Part shown: one piece after another, positions 8,898-16,731 of the stretch
How positions within the stretch are numbered: the first letter of the stretch is position 1
Layout: each line of letters starts with the position of its first letter
NCBI GenBank assembly: GCA_041737835.1
Contig: JBGSQY010000022.1
Length of the DNA: 64,000 nucleotides
Origin: Bythopirellula sp041737835
Lineage (GTDB): Bacteria; Planctomycetota; Planctomycetia; Pirellulales; Lacipirellulaceae
Strand: one strand, 5' to 3'
The notes under the pieces: generated by a model
Told to the model about the DNA's origin: nothing
What the model saw: only the letters and a program-made list of their open reading frames with translations
Database searches by the model: none
Translations under genes and position numbers: made by a program

Positions 8898-9423
8898 CCG
8901 TGCTGTTATCGGTTACGCGCTGGGCTTCGCGTATGGCTTCTCGAATCCGTTCGAAAGGCTCGGCAAGATCGACGTGCGATGCCAGGTTGTGCAACTTTTC
9001 CTGCTGCTCGGTTGGTTGCCAAATACACGTGGCTGATCCAAACAAGCGATAGTTGCCAAGCATAAATTTTGGAATCGCCGTGTTCTCTAGGTCTTCATCG
9101 GCACGATCGGCAGATTCGACACACATTATGATTTCATCGCGGACCAATGTGAGACCAAGCATCTCGCGTTGATCGGTGAGGACCGCTTGCACTGGTAGCT
9201 GGCTTTTGGTCAGCAAAGTTTGCCCAATCAGATCGCCCAGCACATAGGCCCCTAAGGTTTTGCCGTACAAAATTCGCTGAGCCTGGTTAGGCATAACGGG
9301 TGTACTGCAATGAAATTCCAAGGGACGGCCTAATTCAGAGAGTACGAGGTACCCCCCGAAGAAGCCGTGTTGGGAGTCTTCCAGGGCTGTGAGAAAGCCA
9401 ATGGCGGGCAACGATTTAGACAC
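8866..9423 (-). CDS. conserved-looking protein paired with the SNF2 ATPase
   Basis: A 185-residue soluble protein with no signal peptide or membrane segment. It has a mixed alpha/beta character (GFFGGYLVLSELGRPLEFHC, AYVLGDLIGQTLL) and an acidic, helical C-terminus (PFERIREAIREAQRV). I do not recognise the family. Its reading frame runs 32 bases into the SNF2 gene, so the two are almost certainly one transcription unit, and the protein is a candidate partner or regulator of the ATPase. That link is inferred from gene order only. Confidence 0.7.
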   Translation of the reverse strand: MSKSLPAIGFLTALEDSQHGFFGGYLVLSELGRPLEFHCSTPVMPNQAQRILYGKTLGAYVLGDLIGQTLLTKSQLPVQAVLTDQREMLGLTLVRDEIIMCVESADRADEDLENTAIPKFMLGNYRLFGSATCIWQPTEQQEKLHNLASHVDLAEPFERIREAIREAQRVTDNSTDERHDLADAA

Positions 9424-9839
9424 TTTGGTGACCAGCTAGGAGGAAAATCGCAAGGAGGCAATCAAGCTGCATGCCAACTAGCCGTTAAGGCTGATTCGCG
9501 TTTCCCTCATCGGGACCAACGGGGGCCCAACTTTAGCCCACGCTTCATGAGGGAATTAGTTGCCAATCGCTAGAAATTCTCTCAAGTTCCATTAGAATAG
9601 GTCCTATAGCCCGGGCAGCGGCTGGCGATCAAGTGGGGTCGCCTCAAGTCCTCCTGGGCGAGTGGTGCTTTCATGGGCGCATTCTCCGTTGCAGCAATAG
9701 TTTCTTACTATTAGCAACGGCTGAACACCACAGGAAACTTTCATTCAGAGGATATTCGCAAGGGCAACGCTCGCCGTGGCGGGCAACTAATCTGCGAGGG
9801 ATGCCATTCGCGCATCCAGAGAAAGGAAACGATTTTTCG
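9424..9839. other. gene-free stretch
   Basis: About 415 bases between the divergent SNF2 operon and the small helical protein. A frame open from 9633 continues into the next gene but has no protein-like character before 9840. I see no clear repeat or terminator. Confidence 0.4.
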
Positions 9840-10310
9840 ATGTCTCAAAGTCATTCTATTCCCGCGATGTTCACCCAGGTGGACGTAAGCGCTGGGAGTT
9901 CGAGTCGTACTTCGTCGACCGGTGCCGTTGAACATGCTGAGCTATTGCGGGAAGTTTTAGCGGCTCAGGATCGCACCAACGAAATTCTGGAAGAGTTGGT
10001 CTGCGTGATGGGAACGCAGCAAAAGCAGCGTGCTCAGGAATTGCACCAATGGCGGAATGCCAATCCCCGACTTGCGGAAGCCTGCCGCAATGCTGCCGAA
10101 GCTCTTAGCCGCGTTCAAGTGGAATACTTGGAACGCATGACCGACGAGATCAACGATACCGCTGATGAACTTGCCGACGGCGAGTTTATGCTCAATGAGT
10201 TCGTTGATCGGTTTGGCCCTCGGCTCGCTCATCTTAACGGCGTGATTCAAGTGCTTGCGCAATTGAGCAGTTCCCCTGCTCCGGCCAATCAAGCCGATGA
10301 CCTGGCGTAG
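9840..10310 (+). CDS. small helical protein of unknown function
   Basis: A 156-residue protein. The ATG at 9840 follows AGAAAGGAAAC, a usable ribosome-binding site. A Ser/Thr-rich start (residues 1-35) leads into long amphipathic helices (about 36-70, 80-100 and 100-140) rich in Glu, Leu and Arg, which suggests a helical bundle or coiled coil. There is no signal peptide or membrane helix. I recognise no family. It lies 228 bases upstream of the adenylate ligase gene on the same strand and could precede that cassette, but the gap argues for separate transcription. Confidence 0.65.
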   Translation: MSQSHSIPAMFTQVDVSAGSSSRTSSTGAVEHAELLREVLAAQDRTNEILEELVCVMGTQQKQRAQELHQWRNANPRLAEACRNAAEALSRVQVEYLERMTDEINDTADELADGEFMLNEFVDRFGPRLAHLNGVIQVLAQLSSSPAPANQADDLA

Positions 10311-10538
10311 TTGACCACACAATTGTTATTGCGGGAAAACCCCGTGCTTACGCGAAGTCGCAGGACTCGTCGAGTTGGCCTGCCCGTTGCCATGCGCCGG
10401 TAGGTCGGATATGGTTATAGGTGCGTTTGGCAACGCGCCTTTTCCAATGAGCAGGAACATGCATGGACCTGAACGGTTGTGGCCATGAGCTTGCTTTGCG
10501 GAGGGCTTCCCCCTGCTCCACCTGCCTTCTCTCGCCTC

Positions 10539-11660
10539 ATGACTACGCCTATCGCAGTTTCGGCTGAATCGTTTGCCTCGGCTCGTGAGAAACTTGATGC
10601 CCACACCGTGGAAATGGTGGCTTGGCATTTTCACGACTCAACGGGCTGTCCTTTTTGGTTGGAAAAGAAATCCCAGTTGAAATTCGATCCCCTCAAAGAC
10701 ATCAAATGCTTCGAGGATCTCAAGAAGTTTGATTCCTTTGAAGACGAATGGCTGCGTGGCGGGCCGGTACGGCGTTGGGTTCCGAAAGGTCTGGCCGATA
10801 AGCCGGTGTATGTCTTTGAAACGGGCGGAACAACGGGCATCCCCAAGAGTCGCATTGCGATCGACGATTTCCGCACCGACTATTCATTGTTCAGTGAAAC
10901 TCTGCCCGACAAATATTTTCCTGAGGGTAGTAACTGGCTCATGTTGGGGCCGTCGGGGCCGCGACGCTTGCGGCTCGCGGTTGAACATTTGGCCCAGCAT
11001 CGCGGTGGGATTTGCTTCTGCATCGATCTCGATCCTCGTTGGGTGATCAAGCTCATCAAAAAAGGCTGGATGGAGCATCTCGAAGCTTATAAAAAGCATT
11101 GCATCGAGCAAGCGATCACGATTCTTTCCGCAGGACATGACGTGAAGTGCATGTTTGGGACGCCAAAGCTGATCGAAGCTTTGTGCCTAGAACTTGAAGA
11201 TCGTGGCAAAACACTTGCCGACATGGGAATCACGGGTATCTTTTCCGGCGGCACGGAGTTCACCCCACAATGGACCAAATTTTGTGTTGAAGAACTCTTC
11301 GGTGGTCCACCCGAGGTGAGCGGAATCTACATGACGCCCACTTACGGCAACACATTGATGGGTCTGGCCTGCAGCGAATTGGTGACCAAAGAGAACGGCT
11401 ACAAAATCACGTACCACGCCCCACAACCCCGCGCTGTGATTGAGGTCGTTGATTTTGACGAAACCGATCGCATTGTGGGATACGGCGAAACCGGCCGCGT
11501 GAAATTAACGACGCTCACGAAAGAATTCTTCGTTCCGGGATTTCTGGAACGCGATGAAGGCGAGCGCGAACCTGCCTGCGTACAGTATCCCTGGGATGGC
11601 GTGAGCGGTGTGCGGCCTTTCCATCGTTTGGCGGAAAGCACGACCGTAGGCGTTTATTGA
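10539..11660 (+). CDS. PaaK/LuxE-like acyl- or aryl-adenylate ligase (AMP-binding)
   Basis: A 373-residue protein from the ATG at 10539 (in-frame starts at 10479 and 10485 would add an unconvincing 18-20 residues). The adenylate-forming signature ETGGTTGIPK is at residues 94-103, followed by the Tyr-rich YGNTLMGLA and GYGETGRVKL motifs typical of the phenylacetate-CoA ligase/LuxE branch of this superfamily. These enzymes activate a carboxylic acid with ATP, then pass it to CoA or a protein thiol. At 373 residues it is shorter than PaaK (about 430) and lacks an obvious separate C-terminal AMP-binding lid. It is the first of five closely spaced genes and is followed after 16 bases by an aldehyde dehydrogenase, so the activated acid is probably reduced. 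Substrate is unknown. Confidence 0.85.
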   Translation: MTTPIAVSAESFASAREKLDAHTVEMVAWHFHDSTGCPFWLEKKSQLKFDPLKDIKCFEDLKKFDSFEDEWLRGGPVRRWVPKGLADKPVYVFETGGTTGIPKSRIAIDDFRTDYSLFSETLPDKYFPEGSNWLMLGPSGPRRLRLAVEHLAQHRGGICFCIDLDPRWVIKLIKKGWMEHLEAYKKHCIEQAITILSAGHDVKCMFGTPKLIEALCLELEDRGKTLADMGITGIFSGGTEFTPQWTKFCVEELFGGPPEVSGIYMTPTYGNTLMGLACSELVTKENGYKITYHAPQPRAVIEVVDFDETDRIVGYGETGRVKLTTLTKEFFVPGFLERDEGEREPACVQYPWDGVSGVRPFHRLAESTTVGVY

Positions 11661-11676
11661 GAGATTGAACGAATCA

Positions 11677-13098
11677 ATGATTACTCTGCCAGCTATCCGA
11701 TGGGGCCAGCCGTATGAGTCGCTTGAGATCGAAGAAATCAAGCATTTTCTGACGGGTGAAACCGTGGCCAAGGTCAACACGGTTGGTTCGGGAATCATTC
11801 GCCGTGATGCGAAACAAGCGCACAAAGCGCGTGAGGCATTACGGGCCTTATCGCCTGCGGAGTTAATCCAGCGCTGTCAACGAGCTGGTGAACTTTTTGA
11901 AACGGGCACTCTGGGCGTGGGAGATGCTCAGCAAACTCCTGCTGACTTTGTGGCCCAAACTTCGGCGACCACGGGAATGCCGATCGCGATGGTGCAAGGG
12001 AACGTCACCAAGAACGCTTTCGTGCTAAAGAACATCGATAAGATCTTGGCCGCTCTCACGCGCGGGTTAGATCTAGATATTCTGGCACGCGGCTATGGCG
12101 ATGAAGGCCGGGGAGTGATTGTCAGCTACCAAGCGCAAACCGATGCTTTGGGTGCCGTCCTGCCCTCGAATTCTCCGGGCGTTCATACACTCTGGCTGCC
12201 GGTGATCGCACTCCAGATTGGGCTCGCTTTGAAGCCTGGTTCGCAAGAACCTTGGACACCTTATCGCGTAGCAGCAGCCATGACTGCTGCGGGCATTCCG
12301 GCCGAAGCGATTTCGATATATCCCGGCCCTGGTGGAGAACTTGGCGGCGCACTGCTCGCGAGTTGCCGACGGAGCATGATCTTTGGCGGGCCACAAACGA
12401 TCGAACAATATGCCGGCAATCCTCAGGTTCAGGTTCACGGACCTGGTTATAGTAAGATTATGCTGGGCGATGACGTGGTAGATGATTGGCCGCGGTACAT
12501 CGATATGATGGCTGACAGTGTCTATCGAAATGGCGGGCGAAGTTGCATTAATTGTTCGAGCATCTATGCTTCGCGCCACACGAAGGAAATTGCTGATGCC
12601 CTGGCCGAGAAGTTAGGGCCCATCGACGTGCTCCCGCCTGATGATCCGTCGGCAGGATTGGCTGCGTTCACAACGCCAAATGTCGCGCCGGCCGTTTGGA
12701 AATCGTTAGAGAAATTTATTGAGAATGGATCCGCTCGGCACGCTACGGCGAGCTACGGTCCACGCCTCGTGCAGCGTGAGACCTGCGATTATCTGCGGCC
12801 CACGGTGCTGGAGTGTGAAAGTCCCGAGTCGCCTGCCGTGAATGTCGAGTATATGTTTCCCATGGTGAGCGTCGTACGCTGCCCGCAAAACGAGATGCTC
12901 GCCGCGATTGGGCCCACCTTAGTGGGCACCGCGATTACAAATGATGCATCGTTCCGCAACGATTTGATCGCGGCCACGCATATCGACCGCTTGAATCTTG
13001 GGCCAATTCCTACACCCCAAGTGGATTGGCTCCAACCCCACGAAGGTAATCTCATTGAATTTTTGTATCGCAATCGAGCGCTGCAAGTATCGCAGTGA
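11677..13098 (+). CDS. aldehyde dehydrogenase superfamily protein, probable acyl reductase
   Basis: A 473-residue protein from the ATG at 11677; a TTG at 11665 is also possible, and neither has a strong ribosome-binding site. The aldehyde dehydrogenase fold is shown by GAVLPSNSPGVHTLWLP (cofactor pocket), the KPGSQEPWTPYRVAAAMTAAG stretch, and the active-site motif RNGGRSCINCSSI with cysteines 290 and 293, of which 290 fits the catalytic thiol. Family members either oxidise aldehydes or, as in LuxC-type enzymes, reduce acyl thioesters to aldehydes with NAD(P)H. The upstream ligase and downstream alcohol dehydrogenase favour the reductive direction, but that is inference. It is soluble, with no signal peptide. 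Confidence 0.88.
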   Translation: MITLPAIRWGQPYESLEIEEIKHFLTGETVAKVNTVGSGIIRRDAKQAHKAREALRALSPAELIQRCQRAGELFETGTLGVGDAQQTPADFVAQTSATTGMPIAMVQGNVTKNAFVLKNIDKILAALTRGLDLDILARGYGDEGRGVIVSYQAQTDALGAVLPSNSPGVHTLWLPVIALQIGLALKPGSQEPWTPYRVAAAMTAAGIPAEAISIYPGPGGELGGALLASCRRSMIFGGPQTIEQYAGNPQVQVHGPGYSKIMLGDDVVDDWPRYIDMMADSVYRNGGRSCINCSSIYASRHTKEIADALAEKLGPIDVLPPDDPSAGLAAFTTPNVAPAVWKSLEKFIENGSARHATASYGPRLVQRETCDYLRPTVLECESPESPAVNVEYMFPMVSVVRCPQNEMLAAIGPTLVGTAITNDASFRNDLIAATHIDRLNLGPIPTPQVDWLQPHEGNLIEFLYRNRALQVSQ

Positions 13099-13122
13099 GA
13101 GTGTCTCCCACCCTGATTACGC

Positions 13123-14280
13123 ATGAATGGACTTATGACCCCAGCCCAATTTGAATCGGCGACGCGGGTTGAGTTTGGCGCTGGTAAAGTGGCAACGCTC
13201 GGCGAGTTCGCGCGCGAGTTGGGAACGCTACGGGTCTTTGTTGTGAGTGATCCCGGTGTGATCGCCGCCGGCCATACGGGGCGTGGTATCGATAGTCTGA
13301 CTGATGCTAATCTTGAGTTTCGCTTGTTCGATGGCGTGCAAGAGAATCCCACGACCGATAACGTCGAAGCGGGACTGGCGATAGCCAGAGAATTTCAGCC
13401 GGATTTGATCGTCGGCTTCGGTGGTGGCAGTTCGATGGATTGCGCGAAGGGAATCAATTTCCTTTTTTCCTGCGGCGGACGGATGCAAGATTATTGGGGG
13501 ATCGGCAAGGCCACGGGGCCGTTGCTGCCCATGATTGCCGTGCCAACCACTGCGGGTACGGGAAGTGAAACACAATCGTTCGCGTTGATCTCGGATGCTG
13601 AAACCCATGTCAAGATGGCTTGTGGAGATAAGCGGGCCGCCTTCCGAGTGGCGATTCTCGACCCTGAGTTAACAGTGACCCAACCGCCCCGCGTGGCGGC
13701 GCTGGCCGGTTTCGATGCCTTGTCGCATGCGGTGGAGACTTATGTCACGAAGAAACGAAACGAAGTTTCTTGTGACTACAGTCAAAAGGCCTGGCAAGCG
13801 TTGGCACCAAATTATCTGCGCGTGCTCACTGAGCCCAACGATTTACAAGCACGGGGGCAGATGCAACTGGGGGCCTGCTTGGCGGGAGCTGCCATTGAGA
13901 ATTCGATGCTTGGTGCGGCGCACGCACTCGCGAATCCGTTGACGGCCACTTACGGCATTGCCCACGGTGAAGCGGTCGCTCTGATGTTACCACACGTGGT
14001 ACGATTCAATGGTCAAGAATGCGATGCGTGGTATCGGGAACTGCTTGCCACGACTGACAACGAACCAAATTGTCCGCATGGTGGCGCCGAGGAACTCGCG
14101 GGGTTCCTGAGGAATGTCGCCACAGAGGCGGGCTTGCCTGATAAACTAGAAGCATGTGGCGTCGAACGGGGGCGACTTTCTTATTTGGCTGAAGCCGCCT
14201 CTTGTCAGTGGACCGCGACTTTTAACCCAATTCTCGTGGATCGCAACGAGTTGTTGAAACTCTATGAAGCAGCGTACTGA
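13123..14280 (+). CDS. iron-containing alcohol dehydrogenase
   Basis: A 385-residue protein with the full group III alcohol dehydrogenase layout. The NAD(P) loop is GFGGGSSMDCAKG, followed by PTTAGTGSE, and metal ligands are in AGFDALSHAVE (Asp198 and the following His) and the downstream HALANPLTATYGIAHGEAV histidines. Length matches the family. It interconverts an aldehyde and an alcohol in the cytoplasm, which would complete acid to alcohol conversion by the two genes before it. It starts 24 bases after the aldehyde dehydrogenase stop, and its last 17 bases overlap the next gene. Confidence 0.92.
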   Translation: MNGLMTPAQFESATRVEFGAGKVATLGEFARELGTLRVFVVSDPGVIAAGHTGRGIDSLTDANLEFRLFDGVQENPTTDNVEAGLAIAREFQPDLIVGFGGGSSMDCAKGINFLFSCGGRMQDYWGIGKATGPLLPMIAVPTTAGTGSETQSFALISDAETHVKMACGDKRAAFRVAILDPELTVTQPPRVAALAGFDALSHAVETYVTKKRNEVSCDYSQKAWQALAPNYLRVLTEPNDLQARGQMQLGACLAGAAIENSMLGAAHALANPLTATYGIAHGEAVALMLPHVVRFNGQECDAWYRELLATTDNEPNCPHGGAEELAGFLRNVATEAGLPDKLEACGVERGRLSYLAEAASCQWTATFNPILVDRNELLKLYEAAY

Positions 14281-15376
14281 ATTCGCGGTAGTTCTGATCG
14301 TGCTGAGCCTGTGCAGCCACCTTGCTCACGGTGCGGATTGGCCTTTCTGCCGTGGTGATGCTTTAGCGACCGCCGCGGTGAAAGAGGATTTGCCTGCCGA
14401 ACTCGAAGTCGTTTGGAAGCAGACCCTTCCCGACACCGGCTTTGAATCAACCGCCGTGATCGCCGATGGGATTATCTATCTGGGCGACGTCGATGGCGGT
14501 TTCTACGCCTATCGCTTGAGCGACGGCAGCGAAGTGTGGCAGCAGAAATTTGAAGACAGCGGGTTTCTCGCCGGCGCGGCATTTCATGATGGCCGGCTCT
14601 ATGTCGGAGATTTCAATGGCATTGTTCGCGCGCTCGACGCCAAAGATGGTAAGGAGCTTTGGCAATACGAAGCGAAGGGTGAAGCTTATGCAGGCCCCAA
14701 TGTCGTCGATGGGCGTGTGCTGGTGACCACCGAAGCGGGAGAATTGATCTCGTTGGATGCTGAAACAGGCAAAGAACAATGGCATTTTCAAATCGAGGCG
14801 CCGTTGCGTTGTTGGCCGACGGTCGTTGATGGTCGAGTGTTGCTGGCCGGCTGTGATGAACGCGTTCATGCAGTCGATGTGGCAACGGGTAAGGAAGTCG
14901 ACGGAGTCGATATCGATGGCCCCACGGGTGCGACTCCGGCGATGTTCAATGGCCATGCTTTGTTTGGCACGGAGCAAGGCAGCTTTTATTCGATCAACAG
15001 TAAGGATATGAAGATCGCTTGGCGGTATTTGGATGACGAGAATATTGATCCAATTCACAGTGCCGCTGCTGTTGATTCGCGAGTAGCTGTCTACGGCACT
15101 CAGGGGAAACTCGCGTATGCTCTCAAGCCTACGAGTGGTGACGTGGCGTGGACGTTTCCTGTACGAAGCCATGTGGAAAGTTCGCCGGTGATCGCAGGAG
15201 ATTCGGCATTTTTAGCCACCAAGCGCGGCATGATTCATCGCGTTGATGTGAATACGGGCGAGGAACTGTGGAATTACGAGGCGGGGGGCGATTTTCAAGC
15301 TTCATTCGCAATTGCCGACGGCAAACTCGTGATTGGCAATACCGACGGCACCTTGTATTGCTTCGGCAAAAAATAG
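14264..15376 (+). CDS. exported PQQ-like beta-propeller protein
   Basis: A 370-residue protein with a signal peptide (MKQRTEFAVVLIVLSLCSHLAHG, then ADWP). The rest is a string of about seven repeats of the PQQ-enzyme/BamB beta-propeller type: each blade reads like VADGIIYLGDVDGGFYAYRL then DGSEVWQQKF, and DGRLYVGDFNGIVRALDAKDGKELWQYEA. No PQQ-binding catalytic residues can be assigned, so it may be a structural or binding propeller. It opens 17 bases inside the alcohol dehydrogenase gene, so translation is probably coupled. A periplasmic protein among cytoplasmic enzymes is unusual and suggests that substrate or product crosses the membrane, or that the propeller senses it. Confidence 0.88.
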   Translation: MKQRTEFAVVLIVLSLCSHLAHGADWPFCRGDALATAAVKEDLPAELEVVWKQTLPDTGFESTAVIADGIIYLGDVDGGFYAYRLSDGSEVWQQKFEDSGFLAGAAFHDGRLYVGDFNGIVRALDAKDGKELWQYEAKGEAYAGPNVVDGRVLVTTEAGELISLDAETGKEQWHFQIEAPLRCWPTVVDGRVLLAGCDERVHAVDVATGKEVDGVDIDGPTGATPAMFNGHALFGTEQGSFYSINSKDMKIAWRYLDDENIDPIHSAAAVDSRVAVYGTQGKLAYALKPTSGDVAWTFPVRSHVESSPVIAGDSAFLATKRGMIHRVDVNTGEELWNYEAGGDFQASFAIADGKLVIGNTDGTLYCFGKK

Positions 15377-15390
15377 AACGGTCAAGATTC

Positions 15391-16695
15391 ATGGCAACTG
15401 ATACCGTTAAAACTGAAGTTGGCAGCTACTTTGTCAGCAACTATCCCCCGTTCTCGCAATGGACGACCGAGCAATTGGTTGATGTACGCGAGGCACTGGA
15501 AAGCCCGCCGGCGGATGTACCCTTGGGTTTGTATCTGCATATTCCTTTTTGTCGTAAGCGGTGCAAGTTTTGTTATTTCAAAGTATTCACCGATAAGAAT
15601 TCCAGTGAAGTCGAACGCTATGTGAGCGCTCTTTCGCAGGAAATAGAGTTAGTAAGCAAACTCCCGGTGATGGGGGAGCGGCCATTTCGATTTGTTTACT
15701 TTGGTGGTGGAACTCCATCCTTTCTCAGCGGTAAGCAACTCACACGCTTGGTGGATCGCTTGAAGGAGAACATCAACTGGGATCATGCTGAAGAGGTGAC
15801 TTTTGAGTGTGAACCAGGAACGCTTAGTGAAGCCAAGGTGCATACGTTGCGCGAGTTGGGAGTGACTCGTTTGAGCTTAGGTGTGGAACACTTCGATGAC
15901 GAGATTTTACGAGACAACGGTCGTGCCCACGAATCGGGGGAGATTGATAAGGCTTGGCCCTGGATCAAAGCAGCGGGTTTTTCCAACACGAATATTGATC
16001 TAATCTCTGGCATGGTCGGCGAAACTGACGAGAAGTGGAAGTATGCCGTGCAGCGTGCTTTGGAGCTTGATCCCGACAGTGTGACCATCTACCAGATGGA
16101 ATTGCCGTTCAATACGGTGTACTCCAAAGACATTTTAGGCAATCAAATCGAAACGCCGGTCGCCGATTGGCCAACGAAACGCCGGTGGGTCGATTGGGCC
16201 TTCGACCAATTCAGCGCGGCGGGTTACAGCGTTTCCAGCGCTTACACGATGGTGAAGAACCCAACGGCCGTAAATTTTAGCTACCGCGACAACTTGTGGC
16301 GTGGAAGTGACCTGCTTGCCACGGGCATCGCCAGTTTTGGCCATGTTTCGGGCGTTCATTATCAAAATCGAGCCGAGTGGGAAGAGTATTGTGGTTCTCT
16401 GGAAGCCGGCCACTTGCCATTAGGGCGCGGGTTGCGTCTTACAGACGAGCAGCGTTTGATTCGCGAAATGATTTTGCAGCTCAAGAAAGGTTATCTCGAT
16501 CTGGCGTATTTCCAACAGAAATTTGGCTGCAACATCGTCGACGAATGGCAAGAGGCATGGCAAGACTACGAGGCGGCGGGTTATGTTACTGTCAGTGACA
16601 CACGCGTGGAATTGACGCGGCAAGGACTCTTACGAGTGGATGCCCTGCTGCCGGCGTTTTTCGAGCCCCAATTCCGCGACGTTCGATATACCTAA
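15391..16695 (+). CDS. HemW-like radical SAM protein
   Basis: A 434-residue protein from the ATG at 15391. The radical SAM cluster is CRKRCKFC (Cys54, Cys58, Cys61; CxxxCxxC) within LHIPFCRKRCKFCYF, followed by the SAM-binding FVYFGGGTPS and FECEPGT. The C-terminal HemW-type helical domain includes ALELDPDSVTIYQMELPFNT and GIASFGHVSG. It resembles the coproporphyrinogen III oxidase-like group, whose members include heme chaperones and C-methyltransferases as well as true oxidases. No other heme genes are near, so a heme role is doubtful. Its place at the end of the five-gene cassette suggests it modifies the same metabolite. The gap to the preceding stop is 14 bases. Confidence 0.88.
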   Translation: MATDTVKTEVGSYFVSNYPPFSQWTTEQLVDVREALESPPADVPLGLYLHIPFCRKRCKFCYFKVFTDKNSSEVERYVSALSQEIELVSKLPVMGERPFRFVYFGGGTPSFLSGKQLTRLVDRLKENINWDHAEEVTFECEPGTLSEAKVHTLRELGVTRLSLGVEHFDDEILRDNGRAHESGEIDKAWPWIKAAGFSNTNIDLISGMVGETDEKWKYAVQRALELDPDSVTIYQMELPFNTVYSKDILGNQIETPVADWPTKRRWVDWAFDQFSAAGYSVSSAYTMVKNPTAVNFSYRDNLWRGSDLLATGIASFGHVSGVHYQNRAEWEEYCGSLEAGHLPLGRGLRLTDEQRLIREMILQLKKGYLDLAYFQQKFGCNIVDEWQEAWQDYEAAGYVTVSDTRVELTRQGLLRVDALLPAFFEPQFRDVRYT

Positions 16696-16731
16696 GGCCA
16701 ACTTTTATTGTTGACGGCGAGCGATTGATTC

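Noticed and set aside
15391..16695. Calling the radical SAM protein HemN or HemW outright
   Set aside because: The family is shared by oxidases, heme chaperones and methyltransferases, and no heme gene is nearby, so a specific gene name would be unsupported.
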